In this document: positions 8,229 through 15,717 of the stretch, piece by piece
Layout: every line of letters starts with the position of its first letter
How positions within the stretch are numbered: the stretch's first letter is position 1
Origin: an uncultured Ruminiclostridium sp.
GTDB taxonomy: Bacteria; Bacillota; Clostridia; Oscillospirales; Ruminococcaceae
Length of the DNA: 27,514 bases
NCBI GenBank assembly: GCA_910579265.1
Contig: CAJTTE010000029.1
Location: forward strand, 1 to 27,514
Direction: 5' to 3'
Notes under the pieces: generated by a model
The model's database searches: none
Told to the model about the DNA's origin: nothing
Seen by the model: the letters and a program-made list of their open reading frames with translations, nothing else
Made by a program: the position numbers and the translations under genes

Positions 8229-9554
8229 ATGAAAAATAATGAATGCTTTAAGGAATTTATCAAATATACCCTTCTGAACGTTCTGGGTACGGTGGGTGTA
8301 TCCTGCTACATTTTAGCCGACACGCTTTTTATATCCCGCGGAATGGGGAGCAACGGCCTTACTGCACTTAATCTCGCAATACCGGTATACAGTCTGATAT
8401 ACGGCACCGGTCTTATGCTGGGAATAGGCGGTGCTACCAGATACGCAATAGCAAAAGGAGAAGGAAACAATGAAAAAGCCGACTCCGTATTTACATCAAC
8501 AATAGGGTTAAGTATTATTTTTTCCTTTATTTACATGGCAGCCGGTCTCTTTTTCCCTACGGAAATAGCCAAAATTCTGGGGGCGGATCAGGATGTATTG
8601 GAAATGACCGGTACATATTTAAATATGCTTCTTTGTTTTGCACCTGCATTTCTACTGAATAACATTATGGTAAGCTTCATACGCAACGACAACAACCCTC
8701 GTCTAGCCATGGCTGCAACAATTACAGGAAGCCTCGCAAATGTTCTGCTTGACTATATTTTTATTTTTCCTTTAAATATGGGTATATTCGGAGCAATTTT
8801 AGCTACGGTAATGTCCCCCGTTATAAGCATATTTGTCTCATCCCTTCACCTGATAAAAAAGCAAAACGATTTTCATTTCAGACTGAGTCTGTTCAGGCCT
8901 TTTATCGCCCTCTCCTGCATGTCTATCGGTACGGCGGGCTTTATAACCGAATTGGCCAACGGAATTGTCGTCATTATCTTCAATATGCTTATACTAAGGT
9001 TAAACGGCAATACGGGAGTTGCCGCATACAGCGTTATAACCAATACGGCTATAGTTGCCACAGCAATACTGTCCGGAATTTCACAGGGGATACAGCCTAT
9101 AATCAGCAGAAGCTACGGCGAGGGTAACTACAAAAATATAATGCTGACACTTAAATACGGACTTATTGCAACAATAATACTTTCGATTGCTTTTTATTCG
9201 GCGGCTCTCCTTTTTGCCGTGCCGATTGCATCATTGTTTAACGGAGAAAATAATGCTGAGCTTCAGAAAACAGCCGTCAATGGTATAAGGATTTATTTTT
9301 TCGGTCTTTTATTCGCAGGTCTGAATATTCTTATGTCAAACTATTTTGCCTCGGTCAAGAAGGCTTTTCCTGCAATGCTTGTATCACTTCTAAAAGGGTT
9401 TATTCTGATAATCCCGACCGCAATGGTTTTATCCGAGACAATCGGAATAGAAGGGGTATGGATGTCATATCCATGTGCCGAAGCTGTTACTGCTCTTACG
9501 GCCGCAGTGCTTTTTCTGCGTTTTGGATATTTGAAGCTCAAAACGGATAAATAA
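8229..9554 (+). CDS. MATE family multidrug/Na+(H+) antiporter
   Basis: This 441-aa protein has about twelve hydrophobic segments in two six-helix halves, the size and layout of MATE exporters, which expel drugs or metabolites in exchange for cations. Visible family features include NVLGTVGVSCYILADTLFISRG in the first helices, LNLAIPVYSLIYGTGLMLGIGGATRYAIAKG, and in the second half SGISQGIQPIISRSYGEG. The open frame reaches back to 8106, but that would run through the hairpin at 8124-8201; GGAGA at 8216-8220 sits eight bases before the ATG at 8229, which is chosen. Its substrate cannot be told from sequence. The structured leader suggests induction by attenuation. Confidence 0.92.
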   Translation: MKNNECFKEFIKYTLLNVLGTVGVSCYILADTLFISRGMGSNGLTALNLAIPVYSLIYGTGLMLGIGGATRYAIAKGEGNNEKADSVFTSTIGLSIIFSFIYMAAGLFFPTEIAKILGADQDVLEMTGTYLNMLLCFAPAFLLNNIMVSFIRNDNNPRLAMAATITGSLANVLLDYIFIFPLNMGIFGAILATVMSPVISIFVSSLHLIKKQNDFHFRLSLFRPFIALSCMSIGTAGFITELANGIVVIIFNMLILRLNGNTGVAAYSVITNTAIVATAILSGISQGIQPIISRSYGEGNYKNIMLTLKYGLIATIILSIAFYSAALLFAVPIASLFNGENNAELQKTAVNGIRIYFFGLLFAGLNILMSNYFASVKKAFPAMLVSLLKGFILIIPTAMVLSETIGIEGVWMSYPCAEAVTALTAAVLFLRFGYLKLKTDK

Positions 9555-9672
9555 ATTTGATTGCATTAACGCGTTGCCGTTGATCTCATATTGAATACTG
9601 CCTATTTAACTTTTGTGAAATTAGCTCATGGCAACTGTTTTTTCATTTTCAGATTTGAATTGCGGCAAAACA

Positions 9673-9690
9673 AATCGGTATTTCCCGATT
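9673..9690 (-). terminator. Short hairpin terminator downstream of the XRE regulator
   Basis: On the minus strand AATCGG and CCGATT form a six-base stem with a six-base loop, followed by TGTTTTG. It lies nine bases past the regulator's stop codon in the space between two convergent genes. The stem is short, so efficiency is uncertain. Confidence 0.4.
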
Positions 9691-9698
9691 CGATATTA

Positions 9699-10454
9699 TT
9701 AATCTGTTATTCTCTCAATCGGCATATATGCATAACCTGTCTTATGCTCGGATGTATCGAAAACTTCTAATTCCTGAGCACCGTTGCCAGCCATCCTGAA
9801 ACCGTGTGCCGGCATGAAGTATTCTCTGATATATGAGAATAGCTCCCATATTTCACATTGTTCCTTACTTACGAGCAAGGATGTTTTTCGATCGGTGTAA
9901 GCCCTAATAAATAACGAAGAAGGCATTTTATAAACGTCTACGTCATCCGGCTGATCCTCCGTCATTACCTGTCTCACAAATCCATAAGCGCGCTGCTTTT
10001 CATCCAGCCAGAAATTTACGCTCAGATTTATGTCATATATCGGCAATACGGTTTCTTTCAATTTATCGAATGCTTCTTGTTTATCATCCTCGGACAGCGA
10101 ATCCACCGCATAATTAAAGCGGTCGGCATCCGGAAAATCCTTGGCGTAAATGATCCTACCCGCAAATATGGTCTCCGGTTTTTCAACTATCTCAAAGTGT
10201 GCCTCGCCTATTGTAATAGTTTCAATAACTTTTTCGGGTTTTTGAATTTCGGTATCCAATAAGCTGTCAACGGAAACACGCAGAATCTGTGACAGTAATT
10301 TTAGATTATAAACATCCGGAAGACACTCACCGTTTTCCCACTTTGACACTGCCTGCTCGGAAACGCCTATTCTGAGCGCCAATTCTTTTTGTGAATAATT
10401 GTTTCTGTTTCTAAAGGATTTTACCCTTTTTCCAAAATCAACTTGATTAAACAT
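9699..10454 (-). CDS. XRE-type HTH regulator with GyrI-like effector-binding domain
   Basis: This 251-aa protein has an N-terminal Cro/C1-type helix-turn-helix (about residues 8-63, with SQKELALRIGVSEQAVSKWE) fused to a C-terminal domain of about 170 residues. The phrases ETIFAGRIIY, LPIYDINLSVNFWLD, YGFVRQV and a final GYAYMPIERI resemble GyrI-like/AraC effector-binding domains, which bind small molecules including drugs. It is therefore likely a ligand-responsive repressor or activator. RBS AAAGGAG precedes the ATG by seven bases. It is convergent with the MATE gene; whether it controls that gene is not shown. A minus-strand array of the 104-bp repeat lies about 0.6 kb upstream and reads toward it. 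Confidence 0.8.
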   Translation of the reverse strand: MFNQVDFGKRVKSFRNRNNYSQKELALRIGVSEQAVSKWENGECLPDVYNLKLLSQILRVSVDSLLDTEIQKPEKVIETITIGEAHFEIVEKPETIFAGRIIYAKDFPDADRFNYAVDSLSEDDKQEAFDKLKETVLPIYDINLSVNFWLDEKQRAYGFVRQVMTEDQPDDVDVYKMPSSLFIRAYTDRKTSLLVSKEQCEIWELFSYIREYFMPAHGFRMAGNGAQELEVFDTSEHKTGYAYMPIERITD

Positions 10455-10592
10455 ACATATACTCCTTTAATATCGTTATAATATTTACTTTGATTTTTCC
10501 GCAGGTCTGCCGCATGCCCGCAATCCTGCTGTAATAAAATTATAACCTACCCCCGAATGAAAAACAACTATAAGTATGTTTATGATAAAACG

Positions 10593-10622
10593 TTTTAACC
10601 CAACCTAAGGTTGTGATAAAAT
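10593..10622 (+). promoter_or_regulatory. MerR-type promoter: palindrome between widely spaced -35 and -10
   Basis: CAACCTAAGGTTG (10601-10613) is a perfect palindrome around a central base. It sits between TTTTAA (10593-10598) and TAAAAT (10617-10622) with an 18-base spacer. MerR-family activators bind such palindromes in over-long spacers. No MerR gene is in the window; the nearest regulator is the XRE/GyrI-like protein on the other strand. The only open frame downstream is 41 codons. Confidence 0.4.
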
Positions 10623-10645
10623 CTTCGGTTTATTTTCAAAGGATT

Positions 10646-10771
10646 ATGAATATGAAGCACTGTATATCACACGGTGCTACCAAGCATGACAACCTTATGA
10701 AAATACCTGTAATTATAAATTTATCCTATTCCAAAAAAACTTTTAGATATTCCGAAAAAAATCCCGCATAA
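10646..10771 (+). CDS. Small unrecognised ORF (41 aa), possibly a truncated gene
   Basis: AAAGGA at 10638-10643 precedes two in-frame ATGs (10646, 10652), giving a 39-41 aa basic, Lys/Ser/His-containing peptide ending EKNPA. It lies just downstream of the MerR-like promoter at 10593-10622. No family is recognised, and there is no signal peptide or membrane segment. It may be the 5' stub of a gene lost in rearrangement next to the repeat array. Confidence 0.3.
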   Translation: MNMKHCISHGATKHDNLMKIPVIINLSYSKKTFRYSEKNPA

Positions 10772-10833
10772 GGTATTTTGTATACGAACCTTCGGCGGAA
10801 TTTTTTATATGCTTTTTTATCCACAATATCAAG

Positions 10834-10999
10834 TTATTCATTAGCCCTTTTGCAGCATTCAAACTCAATAATAATATTTTCTATCAGCGCCATATCAAAG
10901 CCAAAGGAAGTCTTAACAGCTATTCCTCGGTCATATCGGTTTGAAAACGATAATATCTCAGAATCATTCCAAAATAATTTATAAGTTACTATACCATAA
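10834..10999 (-). pseudogene. Possible 3' gene remnant reading out of the repeat array
   Basis: On the minus strand one frame stays open from the degenerate edge of array 2 (ATGGTATAGTAAC) to a TAA at 10834-10836. It reads through NDSEILSFSNRYDRGIAV and TSFGFDMALIENIIIEFE. It has no proper start codon or RBS, and composition looks protein-like rather than repeat-like. I do not recognise the family. It may be the tail of a gene whose front was replaced by the array. The rest of 10772-11039 shows nothing else I can support. Confidence 0.25.
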
Positions 11000-11039
11000 A
11001 AAGATCAAAATAAAGCAGACTTTTCCATTAAAAATGCAA

Positions 11040-11385
11040 AATATTTTCATACATTAAAATAATATTTTCCTCTTTCCTCCGTTTGAGGTTATTATACCAT
11101 AAGAAAAGTGAGCAAAGCGAACGCTTCCTTTAAATCGGTACAATGTTCTCAAACATCAAAATAATTTCTTCCTCTTTACTTCATTTGAGGTTATTATACC
11201 ATAAAAAGAGCGAAGCAAAGCGGAGCGATTCCACTGAAAAGGTACAATGTTCTCAAACATCAAAATAATTTCTTCCTCTTTACTTCATTTGAGGTTATTA
11301 TACCATAAAAGAGCGCAGCGATTCCTCTGAAAAGGTACAATGTTCTCAAGCGTCAAAATAAATTCTTCCATTTTCCGCAGTATTC
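11040..11385 (-). repeat. ~104-bp tandem repeat, array 2 (three units, minus orientation)
   Basis: Three units run on the minus strand, each with GGTTATTATACCATA (11086, 11190 and 11293 regions), a GAGC-rich core and GTACAATGTTCTCAA. A decayed fourth piece lies at 10985-11039. The outermost (left) unit has the variant core AAGTGAGCAAAGCGAACGC, which is also found in the outermost unit of array 3. The array reads toward the XRE regulator at 10454. Confidence 0.85.
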
Positions 11386-11418
11386 GGAATGAACTTTTCC
11401 TATTTACTTTATTATACG

Positions 11419-11979
11419 TTACATAGGCTTAAGATTTTTATTGAGCCTATCCACCATCCAGGCGAACCGCTTTTCACGTCCGGCATCTGTCCTTGCGTCC
11501 AAATATGCTCGTGTGTAAGTTTTCTTTACCGATAATGACATGGCTTCAAAATTTGTATGTGCAGGCTCGTATCCTTCAAGCAGTGCGTAAATTAAGGCAA
11601 TTTGTTCTTCCGTGACCTCTGCGGTTTTTTGAGCATACCATTGACCGTTCTTTTTAGCTTCCTCTATTTTCCTTCTGCCGAAATCAGTCATAAGCCCGCG
11701 CTTTTCAAGGCTTTCTGCCAGCGCCTTATTTTTTTCCGACCACTTGCTTTTATCTCTGCGCGCAGAAAAATATTTTTTATAGCTTTTATCATCAATGCTT
11801 TGCATCTGTCCGTCGATCCAACCAAAACAAAGAGCCTCTTCAAGCGCTTCCGATGCTTTTATCGTCTTGGGCCCGCCCGTTTTTCCGAATAACAGCCACA
11901 CACCGGTATCTGACATACAATTGTCATTAAGCCATTTTCTGAACTCATCTCTGTTTACAAATTTAATTATATCACCCAT
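11419..11979 (-). CDS. YdeI/OmpD-associated family protein
   Basis: This 186-aa soluble protein has the YdeI-family pattern: an N-terminal WLNDNCMSDTGVWLLFGK block, ASEALEEALCFGWIDGQ, then a YFSARRDKSKWSEKNKA block and a C-terminal basic tail with REKRFAWMVDRLNKN. The biochemical function of this widespread family is not established; a link to bacteriocin or stress resistance has been suggested for some members. The frame opens at 12009, but CAGGAG lies seven bases before the ATG at 11979, which is chosen. It is the last gene of a minus-strand set and follows the DUF7662-like gene by 88 nt. Confidence 0.8.
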   Translation of the reverse strand: MGDIIKFVNRDEFRKWLNDNCMSDTGVWLLFGKTGGPKTIKASEALEEALCFGWIDGQMQSIDDKSYKKYFSARRDKSKWSEKNKALAESLEKRGLMTDFGRRKIEEAKKNGQWYAQKTAEVTEEQIALIYALLEGYEPAHTNFEAMSLSVKKTYTRAYLDARTDAGREKRFAWMVDRLNKNLKPM

Positions 11980-12067
11980 TATTCGCTCCTGTTTTATTTT
12001 GCTATGCATTTTCCGGATTGATATGCCAATTCATAATTTATGGAAGGCTTATTAGACTATGAAAAAA

Positions 12068-12307
12068 CTATGAGCCGTTTTCCATGTTAATTGTAAAGCT
12101 ATCACTTATTTTTTCAAAAACAACCTTTTTTTCTTTCATAGATATTTTTCCCACACAATAACCATATTCGGTAAGCTCCTTTTTATATTTCAAAAAAGAA
12201 TGATCCAACGGTTTTCCCGCAATTTTCTCTATTTCTTCAAATGTCAGCGAAAAACGATCTCTTCCGTTTTTCTTAACATGATTCCATAAAGCGTCATACT
12301 TACCCAT
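12068..12307 (-). CDS. Small DUF7662-like protein
   Basis: This 79-aa protein begins MGKYDALWNHVKKNG and continues SLTFEEIEKIAGKPLDHSFL, then KYKKELTEYGYCVGKISMKEK. The pattern recalls a common short family in Firmicutes (DUF7662), often found beside methyltransferases and acetyltransferases in accessory regions; its function is unknown. It has no signal peptide or membrane segment. GAAAGGTCG lies upstream of the ATG. It sits 65 nt after the methyltransferase gene on the same strand and is probably cotranscribed. Confidence 0.65.
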   Translation of the reverse strand: MGKYDALWNHVKKNGRDRFSLTFEEIEKIAGKPLDHSFLKYKKELTEYGYCVGKISMKEKKVVFEKISDSFTINMENGS

Positions 12308-12372
12308 TTTTTCGACCTTTCAAACTTTTAGATTCATATTTATTCATAACAAGACGGACAAACATTTTTCTG

Positions 12373-13302
12373 TCACAGCTCCCCGGCCGCCAACAGATTG
12401 TCCTTTCCCATGCCGCACACAAAGGGGATAGAATCATAATTATAACAAAAATCCAGAAATTCGGCTCGTTGCTTTGGATCATTCATTATCTTTACAAGTA
12501 ACTCATTGGGAATAGTTCTTGCGTATGCTCCCGGACCTGCCAATTTAATGTTCTTTACTCCAAACCCTTTTAAAATACGCTCTAATTCATCGGGCATAAA
12601 GGCGTATGTGATGCACCAAGGAGAGCCTCCGTTTTCATATTCGGCAATTTCATTTTCACCGCCCATCAGACCTTCCTTCAGCAATTTTTCCGGCTGCTCC
12701 TTGCCGAACCTGAACGCTTCGACCGCATTCGTTTTATTGTCAATACACCAATTGACAAATGGATCGCCGCATTTCCCGTCCAGTATGAATTGATTTTTTT
12801 GTATGGGATTTGCCAGATACGGAAGAACGCCTAAACGGCTTGTAACGCTTATCACAATACGCCTGCGGCATATACGGATCAATTCGCCTATAACTCTTTC
12901 CTGATTGGGATAAGTATATGAAACAGGCGCGTCAAATGACATAACCATATCAAAGGCATTATCTTCAAAATCGCCCAGATCCTCCAATGCTCCTTTTACA
13001 AAAGTTATTTTATCAAATACGCCTTCTTTTTCAGCCAACTCCTTGGCTTTATCTATCATAGGCTGTGATATGTCAAAATGCGTAACCTTGCAGCCATGCT
13101 TTGCAAGAAGTATGGAAAATCTGCCGCTGCCCGCTCCCCCGTCAAATACGGTCTTTATACCGTCTAAATGAGAAAGCAGTTCTTTTTCGATATGACTTTT
13201 CTGAACAATGTCGTCAATAAACGTTTCCTCACGGCGGCTTTCAAGCTCGCCTTTACCTGACTGATTCCAAAAACGTTCTGAAATTTTTTCGCTGTAATCC
13301 AT
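12373..13302 (-). CDS. Class I SAM-dependent methyltransferase
   Basis: This 309-aa cytoplasmic protein has a Rossmann-type methyltransferase core. Motif I is TVFDGGAGSGRFS, at about residues 50-62. HFDISQPMIDKAKELA gives the acidic ribose-binding residue after strand 2, and FDMVMSFDAPVSYTYPNQ is motif IV. The substrate is unknown; the long C-terminal half (after about 165) is unusual for ubiE-like small-molecule enzymes and may define specificity. RBS AAAGGAGGAA is excellent. It lies in a minus-strand group with a hydrolase upstream and the DUF7662-like gene downstream. Confidence 0.85.
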   Translation of the reverse strand: MDYSEKISERFWNQSGKGELESRREETFIDDIVQKSHIEKELLSHLDGIKTVFDGGAGSGRFSILLAKHGCKVTHFDISQPMIDKAKELAEKEGVFDKITFVKGALEDLGDFEDNAFDMVMSFDAPVSYTYPNQERVIGELIRICRRRIVISVTSRLGVLPYLANPIQKNQFILDGKCGDPFVNWCIDNKTNAVEAFRFGKEQPEKLLKEGLMGGENEIAEYENGGSPWCITYAFMPDELERILKGFGVKNIKLAGPGAYARTIPNELLVKIMNDPKQRAEFLDFCYNYDSIPFVCGMGKDNLLAAGEL

Positions 13303-13474
13303 AATTTTCCTCCTTTAAAGTATCCGGTGCAATTTATTGTCCCGCCCTTTTTTCGTATCAGGGCAGTTTATTATCCGGATTTGTCGGTCATGATTGTTCC
13401 CGTTTCTCTGTACTACGGTTTCGGATGCGGCGATAATTCAAAAAATATCTTTCCGCTCCCTTCGAGTATTTTAA
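13303..13474. other. Non-coding gap upstream of the methyltransferase
   Basis: I see no supported gene in this stretch. It separates the methyltransferase start from the miniature element at 13475-13632, and together with that element and the VOC remnant makes a ~600-bp gene-poor spacer before the hydrolase gene. Confidence 0.5.
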
Positions 13475-13632
13475 AGCATGTTCACATGAAATTAATATGT
13501 AGATTTTCGAGCATAGCTTTGACGCATGCAAAGTAAAATTTAGCAGGAATATTACAATATTTTAAAAATTTTAACACAGCAAACAGCAAAATCTGTCTAA
13601 AAAATTCTATCCCTGCTTTATGTGAACACGCT
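13475..13632. repeat. Possible miniature inverted-repeat element (158 bp, AGCRTGTTCACAT ends)
   Basis: AGCATGTTCACAT (13475-13487) is inverted at the other end as ATGTGAACACGCT (13620-13632), with one mismatch. Inner parts also pair loosely (GTAGATTTT with AAAATCTGTC). It codes for nothing visible. Only one copy is in the window, so element status rests on the inverted ends alone; a clear target duplication is not seen. Confidence 0.45.
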
Positions 13633-13770
13633 CTGATACCTTTGACATATCTTACTTCCTATCCGAGCGTATCATCAGCTTTGCAGCTTTGTTAGGAGCA
13701 TCGGCTTAAAAGGTATTTCCGGCAGCCGCCAAGATTTGAATCGAAGAATTTGTATGTATTATTTTTCCGA

Positions 13771-13910
13771 TTAGGCTTTTGTTTTTCGCATTTTTGTCCC
13801 GGTGCAACAGAAACAGTTTTTTCTCCCAACAGCGTCGATATAAGCGTTGATCGCTTCCTCGAAATTCCCGTTAAAAGAAAGATAGATAATGATACTGTAA
13901 TTTTACTCAT
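13771..13910 (-). pseudogene. Frameshifted start of a VOC/PhnB-like protein
   Basis: On the minus strand an ATG at 13908-13910, eight bases past the hydrolase gene, opens MSKITVSLSIF. A frame change then gives FNGNFEEAINAYIDAVG. The composite resembles the first strand and helix of PhnB-type VOC (glyoxalase-fold) proteins, whose start typically reads like FNGNCEEALNFY. The second frame ends at 13771, so only about 45 residues are left and the rest of the gene is missing. It is a decayed fragment and not likely functional. Confidence 0.4.
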
Positions 13911-13917
13911 TTCTTTT

Positions 13918-14667
13918 TCAAATTCTTTTATCCACATCGGATAAAAAGGCAAGAATTTTTGTGTTGATCTCCTCCGCCCGTTCGCCGACAAAATGCGGTC
14001 TGTGCCCGCTGCCCTTGACCTCATAAACTTCCGAACCAGAAACCTTTTCCCGTAATTCATCACATGTGCCGAACGGATCGTTTTCACCGTTGATAAAAAA
14101 AGCGGGACATTTTATAGCCGCCCATTCCTCATTGGTAAGATTCGGATGAGCCTGCCAATCGGCAACCGTCATTCTGAGGAAAGTGCGCCAATCTCCTTGA
14201 TGTGCATCATAATGACGCTCCTTCATATCCTCGATAAAATCTGTTTCGTTTTTTTCTTCAAGTTTTTCCGGCAGAAAATCCCCCGATCCTTCGGGTCTGG
14301 GATAAGCTCCGCCTCCGATAGTCACAAGACTTTTTACTTTTTTCGGATATTTTGCCGCCATATAACAACCAACATATGCCCCGCAGCTATATCCTACCAA
14401 ATGAACAGCTTCTATACCCAAGGAGCCAATAAAATCAGCCATATCGTCCGCAATAATTCGGCTGTTCCAATTCAAGCTTTTGCACATTGTCCTTCCGTGA
14501 CCCCGAAAATCCGGATACAGGCAGCGGTAGCGTCCCGAAAAAGGCAGGATTTGCCCCGAGAATGCAAGCAGACCTCTGCTGAAATGGCTGTGTAAAAACA
14601 GCAAGGCTTCTCCTCTGCCGAATTCCTCATAGAACATATTTAAATCATTTAGTTTAATGTACGGCAT
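13918..14667 (-). CDS. Alpha/beta hydrolase
   Basis: This 249-aa alpha/beta-fold hydrolase has all catalytic elements: the nucleophile elbow GYSCGA (S94), the acid in GENDPFG (D197) and the histidine in GSGHRPHF (H222). The oxyanion-hole segment is LFLHSHFSRG, replacing the usual HG motif by HS, a mild oddity. PDFRGHGRT is the standard strand-4 motif. It is probably a small esterase or C-C hydrolase; the substrate cannot be told. The frame opens at 14685, but AAAGGAG fits the ATG at 14667. It is the first full gene of the minus-strand accessory group, with a promoter at 14840-14868. Confidence 0.88.
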   Translation of the reverse strand: MPYIKLNDLNMFYEEFGRGEALLFLHSHFSRGLLAFSGQILPFSGRYRCLYPDFRGHGRTMCKSLNWNSRIIADDMADFIGSLGIEAVHLVGYSCGAYVGCYMAAKYPKKVKSLVTIGGGAYPRPEGSGDFLPEKLEEKNETDFIEDMKERHYDAHQGDWRTFLRMTVADWQAHPNLTNEEWAAIKCPAFFINGENDPFGTCDELREKVSGSEVYEVKGSGHRPHFVGERAEEINTKILAFLSDVDKRI

Positions 14668-14784
14668 TTGAGTTCTCCTTTGCATTAATTTTAATTATTG
14701 AAAAGTCAAACTGCTTTTTAATAACTTTTTTAAAAATCGGACATATCAGGGCATTGTCAACAAATAATTAACGACATTTTGTGA

Positions 14785-14814
14785 TTATAAAGCTTTAATC
14801 GGTGGTATTTGCAT
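14785..14814 (-). CDS. Nine-codon mini-ORF with strong RBS (possible leader peptide)
   Basis: On the minus strand AGGAGG (14827-14832) precedes an ATG at 14814 that opens MQIPPIKAL followed by TAA. The RBS-to-start spacing of 12 bases is long. It sits between the promoter at 14840-14868 and the hydrolase gene, so it may be a leader peptide or the stub of a deleted gene. Evidence for translation is only the RBS. Confidence 0.2.
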   Translation of the reverse strand: MQIPPIKAL

Positions 14815-14839
14815 AATGGTAATATACCTCCTCGAATGT

Positions 14840-14868
14840 ATTATACCTAAAATTGCACGTAATTTCAA
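14840..14868 (-). promoter_or_regulatory. Sigma-A promoter for the minus-strand accessory genes
   Basis: On the minus strand TTGAAA (14863-14868), a 17-base spacer and TATAAT (14840-14845) form a near-consensus promoter. It reads through the mini-ORF at 14814 toward the hydrolase gene at 14667. The remaining sequence 14869-15069 shows no supported gene. Confidence 0.65.
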
Positions 14869-15069
14869 GAGATGTCTTAGATATAATCAAAAAAACTATG
14901 CGAATGCTTATAATCTCGGCGAAAAACCGAAAAACATCTTTTTATTCTTGTTCAGCAGGTTTCAAACTGAAACAGATATTTATTAAAAACAGGTTTATCT
15001 TTAATTTTATTTTCGGGATTATAAACGGTTTTTAATATGGCAACAAGCGGTTGCTTGATTATGATCAGT

Positions 15070-15625
15070 CTGTTTGATATAATAACCTCAAACGAAGTAA
15101 ATAGGAAGATTTTATTTTGATTTTTGAGAACATTGTACCGTTTCAGTGGAATCGCTCCGCTTCGCTGCGCTCTTTTGATGGTATAATAACCTCAAACGAA
15201 GGAAAGAGGAAAGATTTATTTTAATGTTTGAGAACATTGTACCGTTTCAGTGGAGTCGCTCCGCTTCGCTGCGCTCTTTTGATGGTATAATAACCTCAAA
15301 CGAAGAAAAGAGGAAAGATTTTATTTTGATGTTTGAGGACATTTTACCGTTTCAGTGGAATCGCTCCGCTTCGCTGCGCTCTTCTTATGGTATAATAACC
15401 TCAAACGAAGAAAAGAGGAAAGATTTATTTTAATGTTTGAGAACATTGTACCGATTTAGCGGAATCGCTCCGCTTCGCTGCGCTCTTCTTATGGTATAAT
15501 AACCTCAAACGAAGGAAAGAGGAAGATTTTATTTTGATTTTTGAGGACATTTTACCGTTTTAAAGGAAGCGTTCGCTTCGCTCACTTTTCTTATGGTATA
15601 ATAACCTCAAACAAAGGAATGAGCA
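15070..15625 (+). repeat. ~104-bp tandem repeat, array 3 (five to six units, plus orientation)
   Basis: GAGAACATT or its GAGGACATT variant recurs at 15126, 15230, 15335, 15439 and 15543, giving spacings of 104 or 105 bases. Each unit has a core of GAATCGCTCCGCTTCGCTGC, then the box TGGTATAATAACC. The last (rightmost) unit has a different core, GAAGCGTTCGCTTCGCTCAC, matching the outermost unit of array 2. The array ends about 90 nt before the HTH-methyltransferase gene and reads toward it. A frame is open through part of the array, but nothing suggests it is translated. Confidence 0.92.
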
Positions 15626-15717
15626 AGACCCTATTTAAATACTTGTACTGATATGAATATTTTAAGTTCCGGCTGCATTCGTTTTTCAATATATTAATTT
15701 AACAAGGCGGTGTTTGA

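Noticed and set aside
13692..14087. 131-aa minus-strand frame overlapping the hydrolase
   Set aside because: Its first half is an alternate frame of the hydrolase; only the part after 13910 is meaningful, as a VOC remnant.
15224..15433. 69-aa reading frame with internal repeats inside array 3
   Set aside because: It arises only because a 105-base unit keeps the frame for one step; no RBS, and other units break it.
15070..15625. CRISPR-like array
   Set aside because: The whole 104-bp unit is repeated with no unique spacers, and no cas gene is present.
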